Of a stretch of 64,000 nucleotides of DNA, positions 28,574-38,416 are shown in pieces; within the stretch, counting starts at the first letter, position 1; every line of letters starts with the position of its first letter. The position numbers and the translations under genes were made by a program. The stretch comes from Carnobacteriaceae bacterium zg-84. GTDB lineage: Bacteria; Bacillota; Bacilli; Lactobacillales; Aerococcaceae. The stretch lies in assembly GCA_013874835.1 (NCBI GenBank), contig CP059430.1:1010864-1074863 (forward strand), written 5' to 3'. The notes under the pieces were generated by a model that saw nothing but the letters and a program-made list of their open reading frames with translations, was not told the DNA's origin and did no database searches.

Positions 28574-31138
28574 TTAGTGATGATCTTCAGTCGAATTTTC
28601 CTCTACTTCTTCTGAATTCGGATTGACAATACGCACCACATCACTATCATCAGATGCTGTTTCTTCATTGTTCGTTTCCAATGCAGCATCACTTGATTCT
28701 TTTTCTTCTGTTTCTGAAGACACTTCTGGCATTTCAGACGTCGATACTTCTTCATTAGATTTTGGTTCTTCACTTACCGCATTGCCTGTAGTATCATCTT
28801 CTACACTATTCACTACCATATCTTCCTTTGGTGTATCAGAAACAGGTTTTTCTTTGAAGTTTGACGGTGTTGGTGTTGGATCAGTTGGTCCAATCAACCC
28901 TCTAACATCTTCTACAAAACGTTTCGCATCTTCTCGAACAGACGGCACTCTCCACTCAAATGGTTCGTCTAATCTTGCATATTTTGGACCCGTTATTGTA
29001 TTATTTGTTTCTGCTGGTGTTTCATGAGACAAACGGATTGCATCTTTAGCGTCTGCAATCAAATGGAAAATAGAGAAAATAGATTTGCGATTCATAATAC
29101 TTGCTTCATAAGATTCATAAATCGCATCTGACACAAATTCTCTTGTATCATAAGACAATTCTCTATCGTCCACATGAGCTAATAAATAATCTAAAAATTG
29201 TAACCCAGTAATACCAGGTCTTGCTCTCAAATCATTAAATCCATTGATATATATATCCAAATCATTTAATCGTTGAAGATTTTTTGATTCACTAATTTTA
29301 TAAAGTTTATCTAGCAAATTTTCTTTTGTTATTGAAAATCTTGATAAATTCAATCGATTAATTTTATCAACAAGCTCACTATGTTTTTGCGCCAATGCTT
29401 GATCTTCTTCGGACAACGCTTCTTCTTCATTTAACGAAATATATTGTTTTTCAAAAGCTGTTAACATATCTAAATAACCTTGCGTTGAATTACCACCTAA
29501 AGCAACTTTTTCTTTAAATTGACGTAAAGCTGTTTTAATACGTCTTAATTGCTTAGGATCATCTTTATAAGTATCCTCTGCTTGTTTTTCAAGATCTTGT
29601 GCTTTATTGATAACAACATCTTTATCTAAATCACCACGAACAAAGGCTCCAACAATATCTGGCAATTTATTTTTGAAGTATTCTTTTTCTCCACCCGACA
29701 TAATTTTCACATAGTGACTATGATCACCATGTGAAATAACAAAATAGCCATCTTTAATTTCTAATTGCTCCGGAGAAACACCCATTCGTTCTGCAATAGA
29801 TAACCATTCATTTTCAAAATCTGCCTCTTTATCATCTGTCATAACAGGTATTTTTAATTTGTTAATAGGAATAGCATACGGATGAATATGGGATGGATCA
29901 TATTCATGTGTCGGTTCATTAAATACAAAGTATCCATTATGGACTTTGATTGCTTCTCTTGGAACACCATACGCCGCTATAATATAGTTTATTTTTTCTT
30001 CTAAATCATCTGGCAAATTCGTGGGTTCTTCTGGTTTTGGCTCTTCTGTTTTTGGTTCTTCTATTTTTGGTTCTTCTGTTTCTTCTTCCTCATGAGGTTT
30101 CACAAAATCAGACGGAAGATCTTTTTTGTAAACATAATGGAAATGATCTCCATGACGTACAACATATCCTTCTTCATCTTCACTCACAATATCTTTTGGA
30201 TCAAATGCAAATTGATGATGTTCATTTTCTTCACTATGATGTTCATTATCGTCATGCATTGAATTATCTGCATCGTGATGTTCATGACCTTCGTGCGTAT
30301 TATCTGATTCATGCTCTTTATTCACTATATCATTTACACCATGTTCATGGTCATGAGCTGCTTCATGCTCATCATGATGTGCTATTGTTGTACCGTTATT
30401 CACACTGCCTTTTGGAATAAAGTGGAAATGATCTCCATGGCGTACAATATATCCGGTTTCTGTTTCACCAACAACATCACTTGGACTAAACACATAATCA
30501 TCATGCTCATGGTCATGGCCTGCTTCATGCTCATCATGATGTGCTATTGTTGTACCATTATTCACACTACCTTTTGGAATAAAGTGGAAATGATCTCCGT
30601 GACGTACAATATATCCGGTTTCTGTTTCACCAACAACATCACTTGGACTAAACACATAATCATCATGCTCATGGTCTACTTTGTGCTCATCATGATGTGC
30701 TATTGTTGTGCCGTTATTCACACTGCCTTTTGGAATAAAGTGGAAATGATCTCCATGACGTACGACATACCCTAATTCATTTTCTTCTACAATATCCTTT
30801 GGATCAAACACATAATAATCTTGTTTTTCAACCATTTTTTCAAAAATAGCATTCTCAGGTACTTTACCATGAACAAAGTGATAATGATTACCGTGCTTTA
30901 ATAAATAACCATTTTCAAAAACTCTACCCACAACGGGTACTGGTTTGTTTTGTTTAATTTGATTTGCAATTGTTTCATATAATGCTGTTTTGTCTTTTGT
31001 ATTTTCTGTTTGCTTATTGGATACGGGTGCTTCCATTTTCGTTACATTATTTGATTGTGATTGCAACAACGCAAAAGCACACACACTTGTTAACGCAACC
31101 GCTCCTACTGTTCCGATAATAATATGTTTTCTCTTCAT
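28574..31138 (-). CDS. Pneumococcal-type histidine triad (Pht) surface protein
   Basis: An 854-aa exported zinc-binding protein. The ATG at 31138 follows GGGAGAAAA; an in-frame GTG lies 5 codons upstream. The signal region (MKRKHIIIGTVGAVALTSVC) has the Leu-Ser-x-Cys-like end found in Pht proteins. Histidine triads HxxHxH are seen at about residues 82 (HGNHYH), 128, 180, 234 (HGDHFH), 328 (HGDHFHYVYK), near 415 (SHIHPYAIP) and 475 (HGDHSHYVK). His/Asp-rich linkers separate the early triads. The C-terminal third is acidic and Ser/Glu-rich, without LPXTG. Family role: zinc scavenging, adhesion and complement evasion. No adc zinc transporter or AdcR box is adjacent. Confidence 0.9.
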   Translation of the reverse strand: MKRKHIIIGTVGAVALTSVCAFALLQSQSNNVTKMEAPVSNKQTENTKDKTALYETIANQIKQNKPVPVVGRVFENGYLLKHGNHYHFVHGKVPENAIFEKMVEKQDYYVFDPKDIVEENELGYVVRHGDHFHFIPKGSVNNGTTIAHHDEHKVDHEHDDYVFSPSDVVGETETGYIVRHGDHFHFIPKGSVNNGTTIAHHDEHEAGHDHEHDDYVFSPSDVVGETETGYIVRHGDHFHFIPKGSVNNGTTIAHHDEHEAAHDHEHGVNDIVNKEHESDNTHEGHEHHDADNSMHDDNEHHSEENEHHQFAFDPKDIVSEDEEGYVVRHGDHFHYVYKKDLPSDFVKPHEEEETEEPKIEEPKTEEPKPEEPTNLPDDLEEKINYIIAAYGVPREAIKVHNGYFVFNEPTHEYDPSHIHPYAIPINKLKIPVMTDDKEADFENEWLSIAERMGVSPEQLEIKDGYFVISHGDHSHYVKIMSGGEKEYFKNKLPDIVGAFVRGDLDKDVVINKAQDLEKQAEDTYKDDPKQLRRIKTALRQFKEKVALGGNSTQGYLDMLTAFEKQYISLNEEEALSEEDQALAQKHSELVDKINRLNLSRFSITKENLLDKLYKISESKNLQRLNDLDIYINGFNDLRARPGITGLQFLDYLLAHVDDRELSYDTREFVSDAIYESYEASIMNRKSIFSIFHLIADAKDAIRLSHETPAETNNTITGPKYARLDEPFEWRVPSVREDAKRFVEDVRGLIGPTDPTPTPSNFKEKPVSDTPKEDMVVNSVEDDTTGNAVSEEPKSNEEVSTSEMPEVSSETEEKESSDAALETNNEETASDDSDVVRIVNPNSEEVEENSTEDHH
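30344..30817 (-). repeat. Tandem repeats encoding histidine triads
   Basis: Three near-identical units of about 48-54 codons, each encoding YVFxPxDVV, RHGDHFHFIPKGSVNNGT and TIAHHDEH. Differences are mostly synonymous, plus small changes in the HDHEHD linkers. Such repeats invite unequal recombination, so the triad number may vary between strains. Confidence 0.85.
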
Positions 31139-31176
31139 TTTTCTCCCTTTCACAAATCGTAATAGTTACATTTTGT

Positions 31177-31205
31177 ATAATAAAGGATTTTACATAAGAT
31201 GTCAA
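31177..31205 (-). promoter_or_regulatory. Promoter of the histidine-triad gene
   Basis: TTGACA (31200-31205) and TATTAT (31177-31182) on the minus strand with 17 nt between them, about 40 nt upstream of the start codon. No clear AdcR-type TTAACNNGTTAA palindrome overlaps it. From 31206 to 31551 I see nothing beyond AT-rich sequence. Confidence 0.75.
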
Positions 31206-31666
31206 TTCTATTATATGGCTTCATAATAGGTTTATTGTGCAAAATAGTATGTATTTTAAATAAATTTATGCATCAAGAACAATGTATACTTTATTCTGAA
31301 ATCCTCTTGTCAATTAAAGTTTTTAAATAAAAATGGACCTAAAAACAGGAAATACCCAATATCATTTATAAATATCTATTAGAAACCCTTTTTTTATCAG
31401 CTATGAAACACTTCACTTTTTATACCACTCTATTTTTATGCATTATGGTAATGTCATCATATTGGACTAAACCCTCATTTTTTACCTAAAGAGTTGATGT
31501 GTAATAAAGCAATGGTAACTATACACGACCATTCTCAACGATAGAAAAATAGGCTGTATAATTTTTAGGGTTGATGGCATAAGCCAGCAACCCTAATTTT
31601 ATGTAGACAAAAAGGCAATTTTCTCTTAAATTAAAAGTACGACCAAATAATAAGGAGAAATTGCCT

Positions 31667-32970
31667 ATGTCTAATATAACAGAAATCTTACTACAATTAA
31701 AGGATAAAAACATCACATTTGATCATGAAAACATATCAGAATATGTCATTCGACATAAAAAATCATTAGTCTTATACGGTAAATTAACCTATACACCAGA
31801 TTGTTGCCCAAATTGTCACGCAACCAATGGCATTGTAAAAAATGGAACACGTCAATCACGACTGTCTTTATGCCAAATTTCAGGACTAAACGCCTATTTA
31901 TCACTCACTAAACAACGTTTTTATTGTAAATCCTGTCAATCATCATTTACAGCGGAAACACCTATTGTGGATAAGCATTGTTTTATCACAAACCGTTTAA
32001 AACAAAAGATAATGGATACTTTAACAGAAACCATTTCAGAAACCTACATCGCTAAACAACACAATGTATCTGTACATACGGTCAGACGTATTGTTGATAA
32101 GGTCGCCTCTACTTTAAAAGTAAATCACAACACGCAATTACCTCAACACCTATGTTTTGATGAATTCAAGTCAGTAAAATCTTCTGATAGTGCCATGAGT
32201 TTTATCTATTGTGATGCACTGACTCATCAACTGATTGACGTTGTACACGACCGTAAATCCAGCACGCTATTAGACTACTTTGCTAGATACGATACCCAGA
32301 CAAGAAAAGCTGTTAAAACAATTACGATTGATATGTTTCGCCCCTATATTCAGATAGCCAAGCAAGTATTTCCTAACGCACATATCATTATCGACCCTTT
32401 TCATATTGTACAAGCATTAAATCGTGAGTTAACAAAACACAGAGTGCATGTAATGAAAGCTTTACATCAGAATAATCGCCGTTTATACAACAAAATGAAA
32501 CGTTATTGGAAGTTGTTTTTAAGTAACACAGATACACTAAGTAGTTATCCTTATCACCGTTTTCCACTGTTTGATTGGATGACACATACACAAGGGATAG
32601 TCGATTATTTATTGGAACAAGTCCCGAACTACGAGCCACATACGATGTCGTTCATCAATTAAGAGATGCTTTACATAATAGAGATTTTGACCGATTTGAA
32701 GAAATACTCATATGGGCTAAACAGGAAGCTATTTCTCCTGGTTTACGTAGAGTATTAAGAACGTTCAAAGGGTATTTACCCTATATTAAAAACACCTTTA
32801 TCTACCATCATTTGACTAATGGTGCACTTGAAGGAATCAATCATAAAATTAAAGTACTTAAGAGAAATGCCTATGGTTATCGTAACTTTTCACATTTTAG
32901 AAATCGTATTTTATTCATGTGTAAGTTATATGTACCGTATACCGTACCATCTACTTCACTAGTTGCTTAA
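31667..32970 (+). pseudogene. ISL3-family transposase (IS-A copy 1), one frameshift
   Basis: A 434-codon transposase gene with zinc-ribbon CPNCHATNGIVKNG...CKSC, an HTH (YIAKQHNVSVHTVRRIVD) and the DDE core with LCFDEFKSVKS, TIDMFRPYIQ and DPFHIVQALNRELTK. The ATG at 31667 follows AAGGAGAAATTGCCT. The frame shifts near 32621-32637, where GTCCCGAACTACGAG stands in place of the GTCCCCGAACTAAGAG of copy 2. As copy 2 is correct there but broken elsewhere, the ancestral gene was intact. Confidence 0.88.
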
Positions 32971-32975
32971 TAGTT

Positions 32976-33077
32976 TAAGTCAAAAGTGATGTACGAATAG
33001 CTCCTTCCCCGCACAACGTAGGGGAAAAGACATGTATCGTGTACATGTCGGTGAGCCGTACATCACTTTGTGACTTA
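32976..33077 (+). other. Three-way-junction structured element at the 3' end of IS-A
   Basis: An outer stem of 20 bp with one bulged base (TAAGTCA-AAAGTGATGTACG with CGTACATCACTTT-G-TGACTTA) encloses hairpin TTCCCC/GGGGAA with loop GCACAACGTA and hairpin GACATGTA/TACATGTC with loop TCGTG. It begins 6 nt after the transposase stop codon. The core 32991-33061 is 71 nt, the same length as the IS1182 core, and 54 positions are identical. Stems covary while loops and joining segments are kept. I do not recognise a known RNA class. Confidence 0.75.
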
Positions 33078-33083
33078 AAAAAA

Positions 33084-33119
33084 GATAGTGACGTAACATT
33101 TGTTACATCACTACCTTTT
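33084..33119. terminator. Bidirectional terminator in IS-A, also serving pnp
   Basis: GATAGTGAcGTAACA pairs with TGTTACaTCACTAcC. On the minus strand it is followed by TTTTTTT, so it terminates pnp transcription 42 nt past the stop; on the plus strand it is followed by TTTTA for the transposase mRNA. IS-A thus appears to supply the pnp terminator. Confidence 0.75.
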
Positions 33120-33160
33120 ATGAGTCATCAACCCTATTTGACATAGAGCCCGTTTTTTAT

Positions 33161-35280
33161 TTATTCTTGGTCTAAAACTGGTTTTTCAATAAGAGCTTTC
33201 ATTGATAAGTTAATTCTACCTTGTTTATCAATTTCAATGACTTTGACACGTACCATTTGTCCTATTTTTAAAACATCTTCAACAGATTTCGTTCTTTCAT
33301 GAGATATTTCAGAAATATGAACTAGACCGTCTTTTCCTTTTACAATTTCAACAAAGGCGCCAAATTTTTCAATACGTTTAACTGTACCTTCATAAATATT
33401 GCCTACTTCAACAACATGTGTTAATTCTTCAATAATTTGGATAGCACGCTTAATCATATCCGTATCAGAAGAAGCAATACTCACATTACCCTCTTGGTCA
33501 ATATCTATTTTAACTCCTGTTTCATCAATAATGGCATTAATGGTTTCTCCACCACGCCCAATGACAACCTTGATTTGATCTGGATGAATTTGTATCATTT
33601 CGATTTTCGGTGCATACGGGCTTAATTCTGGTCTAGGTTGTGCAATCGTGCTTGTTAATTCTTCTAAAATTTCCAAACGTGCTTTTTTGGCTTGTGTTAA
33701 TGCTTCTGTTAAAATTTGTTCAGTAATACCTTTAATTTTAATATCCATTTGTAAAGCTGTGATACCTTCACTTGTTCCAGCTACTTTAAAGTCCATATCA
33801 CCTAAGTGATCTTCTAAACCTTGAATATCTGTTAAAACGGTATACTGTCCATTATCCTCATTCATCACCAATCCCATAGCAATTCCGGCAACTGGTGCTT
33901 TAATAGGAACACCTGCATCCATTAACGCCAATGTACCGGCACAAATACTTGCTTGTGAACTTGATCCATTTGATTCTAATACTTCAGATACTAAACGAAT
34001 CGTATATGGAAATTCCTCTGGTGTTGGAATAATTTGTTTTAATGCTCGTTCTCCTAATGCACCATGTCCAATTTCACGGCGTCCTGGACTTCCTGCACGT
34101 CCTGTTGAACCAACAGAAAATTGTGGGAAATTATAATGATGAATAAATTTTTTCCTTCTTCAATACCCAATCCGTCAATGACTTGATGCTCGCCTAATGG
34201 TGCTAAAGTTGCTGCCGTTAATGCTTGTGTTTGTCCACGTGTGAATAAGCCTGAACCATGAACACGTGGTAATAAAGCAACTTCTGAAGATAGTGGACGA
34301 ATTTCATCAATTTTACGACCGTCTGGTCTTACTTTATCTTCTGTAATTAAGCGACGTACTTCATCTTTTTCTAAATCATAAACAATTTGACGAATTTCTT
34401 TAGCAATACGCTCAATTTCTTCATGTTCTGCATATTTTTCTTCAAAGAATAAAATAGCTTCTTCTTTAACTGCTTCAATATTTGCTTCACGTGCTAATTT
34501 TTCTTCGGTTTGAATAGCTGTTAACATTTTATCTTTAAATAAGTCTTGTGCTTCTTTAACAAGGTCTTCATCTAATGTCAACAAGTCAATATCCATTTTT
34601 TCTTTACCAACAGCTTGTGTGATTTCTTCTTGGAATTGAACAAGTGCTTTAATAGCTTCATGTCCATATAGTAAGGCATGCAACATGTCTTCTTCTGAAA
34701 CTTCTTTTGCACTACTTTCTACCATATTGATAGCCGTCTTTGTTCCTGCAACAGATAGTTCAATATCACTGTTTTCTTTTTGAGCAACTGTTGGGTTAAT
34801 AACATATTCACCATTAACACGTCCAACATCAACTCCTGCAATTGGCCCGTCAAATGGAATATCAGAAATACATAAAGCTAAAGAAGAACCAAACATTGCT
34901 GCCATTTCTGGAGAACAATCTTGTTCTACAGATAATACTGTATTAGTAATTTGTACTTCATTTCTAAATCCGTCTGCAAACATTGGACGGATCGGTCTAT
35001 CAATTAAACGTGCTGTTAAAGTTGCACTCTCACTTGGACGACCTTCACGTTTAATAAAGCCTCCTGGCATTTTACCAACGGCATACATTTTTTCATTATA
35101 GTTTACAGTTAGCGGGAAAAAATCTCCTGTTGTGGCTGATTTTGAACAAACAACCGCTGTCAACACAACTGTATCTCCATAACGAACTAAAACAGCACCA
35201 TTTGCTTGTTTGGCTAATTGCCCTACTTCAACTTTTAATGGACGATTTGCCCACATCGTTTCAAAAACTTGTTTTGTCAT
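33161..35280 (-). pseudogene. pnp: Polynucleotide phosphorylase (copy 1), one frameshift
   Basis: Phosphorolytic 3'-5' exoribonuclease of the RNA degradosome. Full length is 706 codons with two RNase PH domains, a KH domain ([14 protein letters not shown]) and an S1 domain at the end ([30 protein letters not shown]). The ATG at 35280 follows AGAGGAATAAAT. One C is missing at about 34147-34154 (AAATTTTTTCC here, AAATCTTTTTCC in copy 2), which shifts the frame in the middle. PNPase is highly conserved, and copy 2 has the right base here, so a sequencing error is the simplest reading. Confidence 0.9.
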
Positions 35281-35306
35281 ATTTATTCCTCTATCTTTCT
35301 GCCACG

Positions 35307-35360
35307 CTACTAAACAAAGAACAGTCAATCAATTGTCATTCACTCTTCTTTGCATAGTAG
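35307..35360 (-). promoter_or_regulatory. Long imperfect stem-loop in the pnp leader
   Basis: CTACTA, AAAGAA and AGT on one side pair with TAGTAG, TTCTTT and ACT on the other, forming a long interrupted stem 26 nt upstream of the pnp start. In enterobacteria pnp is autoregulated through RNase III cleavage of a leader stem; this structure is a candidate for similar control (inference). Confidence 0.45.
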
Positions 35361-35394
35361 TCTAGTGGCTACTTAAAATGAGCTTACATAGGAT

Positions 35395-35423
35395 AGGCGG
35401 TACTCCAAAATGGAATACCGCCT
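35395..35423 (-). terminator. Stem-loop between rpsO and pnp
   Basis: AGGCGGTATTCCA pairs with TGGAGTACCGCCT around TTT on the minus strand, 12 nt after the rpsO stop. No U-tract follows, so it is more likely an mRNA 3'-protecting or processing hairpin than a full terminator. An identical copy lies at 60600-60628. Confidence 0.6.
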
Positions 35424-35435
35424 AAACAATACTGA

Positions 35436-35704
35436 TTAACGACGTAAGCCTAAACGTTGAATCAATTCACGGTAACGTTGAATATCTTTGTTACGTAAGT
35501 ACGCTAACAAGTGACGACGATGACCGATTTTTTTCATCATACCACGAGCTGAATGGAAGTCTTTTTGTGAACACGTGCATGTTCGTTTAAAGCGTTAATT
35601 TCAGCTGTTAACACTGCGATTTGTACTTCTGGAGAACCTGTATCTCCTTCGTGTGTTGCGTATGCTTTGATGATTTCAGTTTTTTGTTCTTTAGAAATTG
35701 CCAT
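35436..35704 (-). pseudogene. rpsO: 30S ribosomal protein S15 (copy 1), one-base frameshift
   Basis: Primary 16S rRNA-binding protein S15. The first 47 codons ([20 protein letters not shown]...) and the last 41 ([20 protein letters not shown]...) are both present but in different frames. A T-run at 35562-35566 has five T where copy 2 has six. The 269-nt length equals the 89-codon gene minus one base. S15 is needed for normal growth, so this is probably a homopolymer error or is covered by copy 2. Confidence 0.9.
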
Positions 35705-35871
35705 TTCTAACACCTCTTTCTTTAAAATTGCCCTATGCCGAGTAAATCGTTGGTGATACGCATTTACCAAGTATAAGGTTCGTGTAGATACACACTATCA
35801 TTTTACGTAATGAAATATCATTTGTCAAACAAAATCATTGGTCTTTCTTATGAAAATAACCCTCTTTTTAT

Positions 35872-37348
35872 GGCTCTTCGTCAAATTGTGTTGGTGGAGA
35901 GAAATAGTGAGTATGTTGGTAGTGAATGGCATTAACCATTCACTACCTTTTTCACATTCTTTTTCTGCCACTGAGAATGGTGTTGTATGATTAAAATACG
36001 CAATCTAAAATAAGAAAAACGTCTGTAGCCATAGGCAATCCGTTTGATGACTTTAATATGATTGTTGATAGCTTCTGTGATACCGTTTGAATAAGGTGTG
36101 GTAAAAGCTTGATAAATACCATTCTGATAGGTTTTAAAAATATCAAATTTCTTTCTAAACCACTCTGGTAATGACGGGTCAATATGATGAATAACCTCCA
36201 TAAATGACTCAAAATCTCGCTGTCTATAAGCATATCTCAACTCTTGTACAAACTCATATGCTTGTTTTAAAACAGGACTATAGTCTAATAATCTATCCAG
36301 GATTTGTGCGTGTGTCAGATATGTTTTAAAGGATTGGTGATAGTGATAGTCTGTATCATTTACATCAAAGGCATCTTTTAATAATAATTTCCAGTATTTC
36401 TTTAAGTGTTTATAAGCCTTTTCTTCTTTTTTAAAGGTGTTCATTTCTTTTATACGTAGTGTATTTAAATTCCGATGTATATGTTGTATGATATGAAATC
36501 TATCTGTGACAATAACGGCATTAGGAAAAACCTTCTGAATAAGTTTGCCATAATTGGCATTCATATCCATAACAAGATAGCGAACGCTATGTCTTGCTTT
36601 TTTAGAAAATTGTTTAAAATAAGTGATTAAATGGTCTAATTGGCGACTAGGTAACACATCAATAATACGGTGCGTCAATCCGTCTACACAGATAAAACTC
36701 ATCTTCCCTAAATGAGATGTCACAGACTTAAATTCGTCGATACATAGTACCTTAGGTAGATAATGAAAAGACGGTTTAACTTGTTTTGTATATTTATCTA
36801 AGACACGTTGTACGGTCACATCAGATACAAAGTGGTCTTGGCAGATATGTTTTCTTGAAATATTTTTCGTTAAATCAAGTGCAATAAGTTGTTTTAATTC
36901 TTTAGAAATACAACAATGTTTATCGACTAAAGAACACGAAGAAGAACAGGTTTTTAGACACGTTTTACAGCGATAACGGGTTCTTTTAAGAAGTAAAACA
37001 GTTTTGATTTGTCTAAACTTTGGTAATAATGTTTTCGTTTGATATGTCCCATGTTTGATGAGTGTTTTAGCATGACAATGTGGACAGGTGTGGCAAGGCT
37101 TTGTCCAAGTACCTTTAATAAAGTGGTGTGGAATACCATTTATTGTTTTTTCTTCTAACCAATGTTCATCAGCTATGAAAGATTTATCTGTTAATGTCAA
37201 TAATTTTTTTGTATAATAATCCATGAGAAATACCTCCTTGTTTAATTGTGGTGATTTAATCATACAGGTATTTCTCTTTTTTTGTCCACTTTTATATACA
37301 AAATCGTGTTGGTGGATTATTCCCACCAACACGATTTATTATAGAGCC
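35872..37348 (-). mobile_element. IS-B copy 2, ISL3-family, intact
   Basis: 1477 bp with the same ends as copy 1 and a perfect 8-bp target duplication ctttttat (35864-35871 and 37349-37356). Inserted about 160 bp upstream of rpsO. The end near the transposase start has a 15-bp perfect hairpin (AAATCGTGTTGGTGG, loop GAATAAT). Confidence 0.95.
35932..37224 (-). CDS. ISL3-family transposase (IS-B copy 2)
   Basis: A 430-aa transposase, intact. The ATG at 37224 follows AAGGAGGTATTTCTC; the frame is open 36 codons upstream but runs through the terminal hairpin. N-terminal zinc ribbon CHTCPHCHAKTLIKHG...CKTCLKTC, HTH with HFVSDVTVQRVLDKY, and DDE core with LCIDEFKSVTSH, VMDMNANYGK and TDRFHIIQHIHRNL, ending in ITEAINNHIKVIKRIAYGYR. 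The C-terminal helix-rich part is complete. Confidence 0.93.
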   Translation of the reverse strand: MDYYTKKLLTLTDKSFIADEHWLEEKTINGIPHHFIKGTWTKPCHTCPHCHAKTLIKHGTYQTKTLLPKFRQIKTVLLLKRTRYRCKTCLKTCSSSCSLVDKHCCISKELKQLIALDLTKNISRKHICQDHFVSDVTVQRVLDKYTKQVKPSFHYLPKVLCIDEFKSVTSHLGKMSFICVDGLTHRIIDVLPSRQLDHLITYFKQFSKKARHSVRYLVMDMNANYGKLIQKVFPNAVIVTDRFHIIQHIHRNLNTLRIKEMNTFKKEEKAYKHLKKYWKLLLKDAFDVNDTDYHYHQSFKTYLTHAQILDRLLDYSPVLKQAYEFVQELRYAYRQRDFESFMEVIHHIDPSLPEWFRKKFDIFKTYQNGIYQAFTTPYSNGITEAINNHIKVIKRIAYGYRRFSYFRLRILIIQHHSQWQKKNVKKVVNG

Positions 37349-37445
37349 CTTTTTATTCTATATCATGCTAAAGTTCATCATCTATAAAACTCACTAATTT
37401 CTGACTTTATTGATTTAATAATAAAATTAGTTCTATTTATAAAAT

Positions 37446-37483
37446 AAAACGTGTTTCCGGATTTATCCGTCAACACGTTTTTT
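37446..37483 (-). terminator. Terminator overlapping the 3' end of the TauE/SafE gene
   Basis: AAAACGTGTT and AACACGTTTT form the outer stem, with GGATAAATCC inside, and T-rich sequence follows on the minus strand. The hairpin includes the last codons and the stop codon of the gene. Confidence 0.7.
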
Positions 37484-38350
37484 ATATGACGCGTATAAAA
37501 GCGTAATACCTGTATAAGAGGCGATAAACACAACAAGTACTTTTAATTGATTTACATCAATATTCGTTAAAAAGAACCCTGCTGTTAATACCCCAAGTAC
37601 ACCACCAACAATAATGCCAGGAACGCCAGGCCAATTGACACGTCCTGATAAAATAAATTGTTTGGCTCCTGCTGTCATAATCATAGCTGCATTTAACATC
37701 ATAACAGGTAAAGCAACGGCAGGACTAATTCCCATGAGTGAGAAGAAAATCAATTCTGGAGCGTAATTTCCTAAGCCCATACTCATGAGCATACCAATAC
37801 CAAAGTCAAAAATGGCACCTATCAATAAATTGATACCGTACAATCCTCTTATATCATCGTTTAAATCGGCACCCGGATTGGTTATCATACGATATACCAT
37901 AAAAAAAGCAGCTAAAAGCAATAAAGAACCTAAAATGCGTTGGACTTTAGACGTATTCCAATGCTGTGTTACGCGTACTCCAACAAATGCTCCTAAAAAA
38001 GCAGATAAAGCCATGACAATGAGTGTCCATAAATCGACTTTAACAATTGTAATAAATAAAAGTGCTTCTGTTAAAACAGGAATAACATGAGCTGTTGTCA
38101 TAGTGGCTGGTATTTTACGGTCATCTTCTACTAATTTTGTTAGTTTAAAAAGTGTTGTTGTCGTTGCAAAAGTTCCTATTCCTAATGTATCCAATAAATC
38201 CGTTAAATAACCAATACCAAATCCTGTCCAAAACTTTTTTGTTAATGATATTTTATGTTTTTTTGTATAAGAAAACATAATAAACAAAAACCAAAAAATT
38301 AAACAGATAAGTAAAATTTGAATGCTATGCAATAATAGTTGATTTTCCAT
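37463..38350 (-). CDS. TauE/SafE family membrane permease (putative anion/sulfite exporter)
   Basis: A 295-aa polytopic membrane protein with about eight helices. It has the two TauE/SafE repeats: GFGIGYLTDLLDTLGIGTFA near the N-terminus and FGIGMLMSMGLGNYAPELIF in the second half. Members export sulfonates, sulfite or other anions; the substrate here is not determinable. Flanked by IS-B and the MFS gene. Two short palindromes (CGTATTGTAATACG and TACGAAAT/ATTTCGTA, 38354-38383) lie just upstream of the start and may be operator sites. A second identical copy lies at 62669-63556. Confidence 0.82.
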   Translation of the reverse strand: MENQLLLHSIQILLICLIFWFLFIMFSYTKKHKISLTKKFWTGFGIGYLTDLLDTLGIGTFATTTTLFKLTKLVEDDRKIPATMTTAHVIPVLTEALLFITIVKVDLWTLIVMALSAFLGAFVGVRVTQHWNTSKVQRILGSLLLLAAFFMVYRMITNPGADLNDDIRGLYGINLLIGAIFDFGIGMLMSMGLGNYAPELIFFSLMGISPAVALPVMMLNAAMIMTAGAKQFILSGRVNWPGVPGIIVGGVLGVLTAGFFLTNIDVNQLKVLVVFIASYTGITLLYASYKKRVDG

Positions 38351-38416
38351 GAACGTATTGTAATACGAAATCTTTATTTCGTAAACTGTTTTTTATTTAT
38401 TTTTACAAAAAATAAA

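Larger units (their letters stand above)
31552..33150 (+). mobile_element. IS-A copy 1, ISL3-family insertion sequence
   Basis: 1599 bp with ends GGCTGTATAATTTTTAGGG and GGCTCTATGTCAAATAGGG (inverted). It carries one transposase gene, a structured three-way-junction element and a bidirectional terminator. The flanking 8-mers (gaaaaata on the left, cgtttttt on the right) differ, so there is no target duplication, as expected if it has been through recombination with another copy. Its right end lies only 10 bp after the pnp stop codon. It differs clearly in sequence from IS-B, although both are ISL3-type. Confidence 0.92.

Noticed and set aside
30037-30775. Plus-strand ORFs of 127 and 154 codons rich in His, Leu and Met
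   Set aside because: They are antisense to the histidine-triad repeats and arise from the His/Asp codon repetition; no ribosome binding sites.
30344-30817. CRISPR-like repeat array
   Set aside because: Repeats are coding, about 150 bp long and without unique spacers; no cas genes in the window.
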